The position numbers and the translations under genes were made by a program. This document shows, one piece after another, positions 20,023-21,121 of a stretch of DNA of 21,121 bases. The first letter of the stretch is position 1, and each line of letters opens with the position of its first letter. The notes under the pieces are model-generated. The model was not told the origin of the DNA. It did not search any database and saw only the letters and a list, made by a program, of their open reading frames with translations. The DNA comes from Folioceros fuciformis (taxonomy: Eukaryota > Anthocerotophyta > Anthocerotopsida > Anthocerotales). Where the stretch lies: the NCBI GenBank assembly GCA_049999805.1, contig JBNGIO010004144.1, positions 1 to 21,121 of the forward strand, read 5' to 3'.

Positions 20023-20275
20023 TGTTAGTTATCCCAGTTGGGTTCATACTAGACTAGTTCTAGTTATTAGTGAACTTAGGATAGTGTAGATTATCCCATA
20101 TTGAACCTGGAAGTTGTGTAGCCCTAAATGTACTACTTAAATGGAGACCTCGGACCTCCATAGTAAGACAGTGGTGATGTGTATTGTTTTCATGGTTGTG
20201 ATCACCAATACCACCCTCTCTTCTCTCCTCTCCTCTCCTACACTTGCACGTAGACTGGAGTCGATCCTATTGACA
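20023..20275 (+). repeat. Probable 5' LTR of element 3 (copia, + strand)
   Basis: The right end is set by the primer binding site: the LTR ends TTGACA at 20275. The left end is a guess at TGTTAGTTATCCCA (20023), a typical copia LTR start; TGTTGAG at 19983 is an alternative. A CT-rich run (about 20213-20240) lies near the end, as in many plant copia LTRs. The second LTR is outside the window. Confidence 0.6.
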
Positions 20276-20287
20276 TGGTATCAGAGC
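20276..20287 (+). promoter_or_regulatory. Primer binding site of element 3
   Basis: TGGTATCAGAGC, the canonical plant copia site complementary to initiator methionine tRNA, lies directly after the CA end of the LTR. Confidence 0.92.
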
Positions 20288-20838
20288 CCGGTGCAGGCGG
20301 TGCAAGATCGGCGTAGGAGGTGCTGCAAGAGGCAGCAAGAGTGCACACCAGAAGCTAGAGCAGCTACGAGAAGTTGGAGCAGCTTGGAGGGAGATCGGCA
20401 GCAAGTGTCCCGGCAGCTAACTCTCATATCGGTGTGTGCAGGAAGTGAGGAGAAGGGCGACAAGGCCCTGTCAGCTTACTGGACTAGCTGTTGATCCCTA
20501 GAGCTCTGTGGAAGGGCTGACAAGTGGAGGCAACAGCTGCAATAGCCTCAGCAGTTGCAAGAAAGTGTGCTAACCCTAGCTTGGCAGTAGGGAAGGAATT
20601 GACAGGAAATCTCACGGGAGCTTTGTGGGCAGACAGTCAAGAGTCTGTAAGGACACGGAGCATGAGACAATCTGGTTCACGCAAGGCAGCGTGATTCCGC
20701 ACCAGATTGCTCTTAGGAAGAAGAGACTTAAGGTCTTATGAGTAAAACTCCAGTCAGAAGCAGTCTGGTTCTTTCAGACATTTATCAGGTGTGAGTACTC
20801 AAGAAAGGATTGAGTGTCAACCTTGAGTGGTGGCAAGA
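20288..20838 (+). other. Leader of element 3, with inverted repeats
   Basis: 551 bases between primer binding site and gag. The frame open until 20494 crosses the LTR end and is not convincing. A two-part hairpin lies at 20668-20709: CAATCTGGT pairs with ACCAGATTG, and inside it CACGC pairs with GCGTG. Such structures are where packaging or dimerisation signals are expected; here that is inference only. Confidence 0.5.
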
Positions 20839-21121
20839 ATGGCCAGTGACAGTATTAACCAGATCGTACAGGAGAAGCTGGACAAAAACAACTTCCATGC
20901 CTGGAAGTTTCGTTTTACAAACTTTCTTATGGGAAAGGGTTATTGGGACTACATTGAGGGGGAGCATGAAAAACCCCCTGTAGTACTTGAACGGAATGCA
21001 ACAGCGGAGCAGATTAAGGCGCTGAAGGATTGGAGTCAAGGATCTCGGAAGGTCATGTATTGGCTGTCAATCAGCATTCATGACACCATGATTGGGCACA
21101 TACAGGATGCAGAGTCGCCCA
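20839..21121 (+). CDS. Start of copia gag, element 3 (cut by the window end)
   Basis: The ATG at 20839 opens 94 codons without a stop until the window edge. The protein starts MASDSINQIVQEKLDKNNFH and continues with WKFRFTNFLMGKGYWDYIEG and KDWSQGSRKVMYWLSISIHD, the N-terminal pattern of copia gag (NF/Y-x-x-WK, then a small W-rich helix set). The gene would form the particle shell of the element. With the LTR end, primer site and leader correctly placed upstream, this copy looks younger than element 1, but the rest of it is not visible. Confidence 0.88.
   Translation, partial: MASDSINQIVQEKLDKNNFHAWKFRFTNFLMGKGYWDYIEGEHEKPPVVLERNATAEQIKALKDWSQGSRKVMYWLSISIHDTMIGHIQDAESP

Noticed and set aside
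20141-20494. 117-residue frame across the LTR end of element 3
   Set aside because: Crosses the LTR, primer binding site and leader; no domain and unlikely start. The gag at 20839 is the expected gene.
1-21121. CRISPR arrays, rRNA, tRNA genes or bacterial-type operons
   Set aside because: None seen; the only tRNA-related sequences are the two primer binding sites, and the content is plant nuclear.

Overview
The window is nuclear DNA of a land plant. The evidence is a two-exon GRAS transcription factor of the HAIRY MERISTEM (HAM/SCL6) class with a near-perfect miR171 target site, surrounded by LTR retrotransposons in different states of decay. The HAM protein is long (about 914 residues) and its coding region has a short intron. 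That may point away from well-known flowering plants, but I cannot place the species. A run of 100 Ns (10489-10588) is an assembly gap.

Layout. 1-1154: a 43-bp direct repeat at the left edge, a CATG-dense stretch, then unassigned DNA. 1155-about 4140: a decayed Ty1/copia element on the + strand (element 1). It keeps gag, a zinc knuckle, protease, and the end of RT with RNase H, but integrase and most of RT are lost at one junction near 2872-2880. 4395-4490: a diverged copy of a TATA-containing repeat. 4999-5451: a remnant of a Ty3/gypsy integrase C-terminus on the - strand. 5452-7033: AT-rich intergenic DNA. 7034-9869: the HAM gene on the - strand, the only apparently intact host gene. 9870-12234: intergenic DNA with a TATA/hairpin candidate promoter and the gap. 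12235-19150: two head-to-tail copies, about 845 bp apart, of a TATA-containing repeat; the second copy is split by a structurally complete copia element.

Element 2 (13173-18927, - strand) has two 196-bp LTRs (TG...CA), a 5-bp target-site duplication (CTCCG on both sides), an initiator-Met-tRNA-type primer binding site, a polypurine tract, and a single-frame gag-pol of 1,452 codons plus stop. Gag-pol carries seven nonsense codons and no frameshift. Between its primer binding site and gag lies about 680 bp that reads as a decayed extra ORF ('ORF0'), the least expected feature of the window. Element 3 enters at the right edge on the + strand, with an LTR end, a canonical primer binding site, a structured leader and the start of an open gag.

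The host gene and the transposons do not form a pathway. What links parts of the window is regulation and decay: HAM is a predicted miR171 target, and the pattern of point mutations in element 2 suggests decay by deamination of methylated cytosine.
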